Assembly (NCBI GenBank): GCA_030018675.1
Contig: JASEHT010000004.1
Span: 1 to 35,934, forward strand
Origin: Smithella sp.
GTDB taxonomy: Bacteria > Desulfobacterota > Syntrophia > Syntrophales > Smithellaceae
Direction: 5' to 3'
Length of the DNA: 35,934 nt
In this document: one piece after another, positions 34,422 to 35,934 of the stretch
How the letters are laid out: every line of letters starts with the position of its first letter
How positions within the stretch are numbered: position 1 is the first letter of the stretch
Made by a program: the position numbers and the translations under genes
Notes under the pieces: generated by a model
Told to the model about the DNA's origin: nothing
Seen by the model: the letters and a program-made list of their open reading frames with translations, nothing else
Databases searched by the model: none

Positions 34422-35934
34422 TTACATTTTTTCCGGCGCGTTTACGCCCAAAATGTTCAGGGCATTCCGTAAAACAATCTTCACGGTTTTGGCCAGAAAA
34501 AGTCTCGCTTTCATTAAAGGCTCATTGTCGGAAATTACCTTATTTTTATTGTAATAGCTATGAAATACTCCGGCCAATTCATTGAGGAAAAACGTGATCC
34601 GGTGAGGCTCCAGCGCGCTGGCGGCGCCTTGAATCATTTCCGGATAACCGACAATCATCTTGATCAAAGTTTTCTCTTCCGGTTCGCTGAGCAACGCCGG
34701 ATTGATATCAGCGTATTGCGGCAAAGACACCTGGCGTTCACCGGCCGTTCTGATAATACTGCAAATGCGGGCATGGGCATACTGCACGTAATAAACCGGG
34801 TTTTCATTCGACTGTTTCTTGGCCAACTCAAGATCAAAATCCAGATGGCTGTCGGACCGGCGCATCAGGAAATTATACCGGGCGGCATCACGCCCGACCT
34901 CATCGATGACTTCTCGTAACGTCACAAACTCTCCGGAGCGCGTGGACATGGCCGCCGGTATCCCCTCCCGCAAAAGATTGACGAGTTGGACAAGAATAAT
35001 CTTCAAGGAGTCTTTTTCATGACCCAAGGCCTGAATTCCCGCCCACAGACGCGGCATATAACCGTGATGATCAGCGCCCCATATATCGATGAGCATCTCA
35101 TAACCGCGTCCATATTTATTCTTGTGATAGGCGATATCCGCGGCAAAATAGGTCGGTTCTCCGTTTTGACGGATGACGACCCTGTCCTTTTCATCGCCGA
35201 AGGCTGTGGTTTTAAACCAAAGCGTTCCTCCGTCGGAATAAATAAATCTCTGGCGGCGTAAATCATTGAGAAGTTGATTGACGCCGTCGTTTTTATAAAG
35301 CGCCCTTTCGCTGAAATATTCGTCGAAGACAACACCGAAATCCTTCAGATCGACTTTGATTTCATCGAGGATTGATTTTCCGGCCAAGGCGGTAAAATAA
35401 CGTATAGATTGTTCTTCTTCGATTTGCAGATATTTTTCTCCTTCCCGGCCAAGAATATCACGAGCAATATCTTTAATGTAGTCGCCCTGATAGCAGCCCT
35501 CCGGAAATTCGACTTTGCGACCGCAGAGCTCCTGATAACGTAACAGCACGGATTTCCCGAGATTGTTCATCTGGTTTCCGGCGTCATTGATATAATATTC
35601 CCGGGTAATATTGAATCCGGCGGTTTTGAGCAAATTGGCAATGACGTCGCCGACAACAGCGCCTCGGGCATGACCGATATGCAGCGGTCCGGTGGGATTT
35701 GCGCTGACGAATTCGATTAAGACTTTTTTACCGTCGCCCAATTCAATTTTCCCGTAATGATCATTTTTTTCTTCAATATTTTTTAGCGCCGCATGCCAGG
35801 CGCGGTCATTGATGAAAAAATTAATAAACCCCGGTCCAGCAATCTGAGTCTTTTCAATGATATTGTTGGGATCGATGATATTTTCCTGAATTATCTGAGC
35901 AATGGCGCGAGGGTTTTTTTTGACCTTGGATGCC
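34422..35934 (-). CDS. argS: arginyl-tRNA synthetase, N-terminus cut by window end
   Basis: A class I synthetase for Arg. Reading continues in frame upstream of the first start-like codon (TTG at 35741, a Leu in KIELGDGKK) to the window edge, so the true start lies beyond 35934. The upstream part has the ArgS N-terminal (Add-1) end, [15 protein letters not shown]. Visible motifs are [16 protein letters not shown] (HIGH at about 78-81 of the visible part), [15 protein letters not shown], the KMSKS-like [13 protein letters not shown] and a DALR anticodon-binding C-terminus. About 503 residues are visible, so roughly 50-60 are missing. Confidence 0.97.
   Translation of the reverse strand, partial: ASKVKKNPRAIAQIIQENIIDPNNIIEKTQIAGPGFINFFINDRAWHAALKNIEEKNDHYGKIELGDGKKVLIEFVSANPTGPLHIGHARGAVVGDVIANLLKTAGFNITREYYINDAGNQMNNLGKSVLLRYQELCGRKVEFPEGCYQGDYIKDIARDILGREGEKYLQIEEEQSIRYFTALAGKSILDEIKVDLKDFGVVFDEYFSERALYKNDGVNQLLNDLRRQRFIYSDGGTLWFKTTAFGDEKDRVVIRQNGEPTYFAADIAYHKNKYGRGYEMLIDIWGADHHGYMPRLWAGIQALGHEKDSLKIILVQLVNLLREGIPAAMSTRSGEFVTLREVIDEVGRDAARYNFLMRRSDSHLDFDLELAKKQSNENPVYYVQYAHARICSIIRTAGERQVSLPQYADINPALLSEPEEKTLIKMIVGYPEMIQGAASALEPHRITFFLNELAGVFHSYYNKNKVISDNEPLMKARLFLAKTVKIVLRNALNILGVNAPEKM

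Noticed and set aside
1-35934. Search for CRISPR arrays, insertion sequences, integrases, attachment sites and phage genes
   Set aside because: No regularly spaced direct repeats, transposase or integrase motifs were seen. The one tRNA (24045-24119) has no adjacent integrase or repeated tRNA 3' end.

Overview
The window looks like a chromosomal segment of an anaerobic deltaproteobacterium (Desulfobacterota), most likely Syntrophales (Syntrophus/Smithella-like). The clues are gene order and content: hom followed by an ApgM/proposed homoserine kinase gene, indolepyruvate:ferredoxin oxidoreductase iorAB, a PxxKW cysteine-rich protein, a UPF0280 gene beside dnaE, and a SPOUT-type RNA methyltransferase between trmD and rplS. 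Base composition looks uniform and moderate. I see no IS element, phage gene, CRISPR array or rRNA. The taxon is inferred from memory of gene families, not from a search.

Layout. (1) 74-7167, plus strand: amino-acid and 2-oxoacid metabolism: homoserine dehydrogenase, ApgM-family enzyme, hotdog thioesterase, membrane TPR protein, iorA, iorB, then a CbpA-type co-chaperone. A G/C-rich dispersed repeat lies between iorA and iorB. (2) 7426-15970, minus strand: dtd, DUF1285 protein, guaB, dnaE, UPF0280 protein, then two accessory genes, a zinc-ribbon/nucleoside deoxyribosyltransferase-like (TIR-like) protein and an unrecognised secreted protein. (3) 16305-16586, plus strand: the PxxKW protein, ending in a bidirectional terminator shared with the MerR gene. 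(4) 16642-25811, minus strand: a small acidic protein, a lipoprotein, pgsA, tRNA-Val(GAC), then the conserved translation cluster thrS-infC-rpmI-rplT-pheS-pheT-ihfA-merR. (5) 25994-28338, plus strand: UDP-glucuronate decarboxylase and UDP-glucose dehydrogenase, a two-gene UDP-xylose route with its own promoter. (6) 28349-35934, minus strand: argS (cut by the window edge), SPOR protein, ffh, rpsP, khpA, rimM, trmD, SPOUT methyltransferase, rplS, rnhB, yraN.

Most of the window is conserved housekeeping. The points worth a second look are: a perfect 20-bp inverted repeat at the 5' end of rimM, which would form a terminator-like hairpin inside the coding sequence; an ATA start codon for infC that restores its conserved N-terminus; a hairpin between tRNA-Val and thrS with no obvious promoter after it; the zinc-ribbon/TIR-like gene; a UDP-glucose dehydrogenase of the animal/plant type; and a probable homoserine kinase that would usually be annotated as phosphoglycerate mutase.
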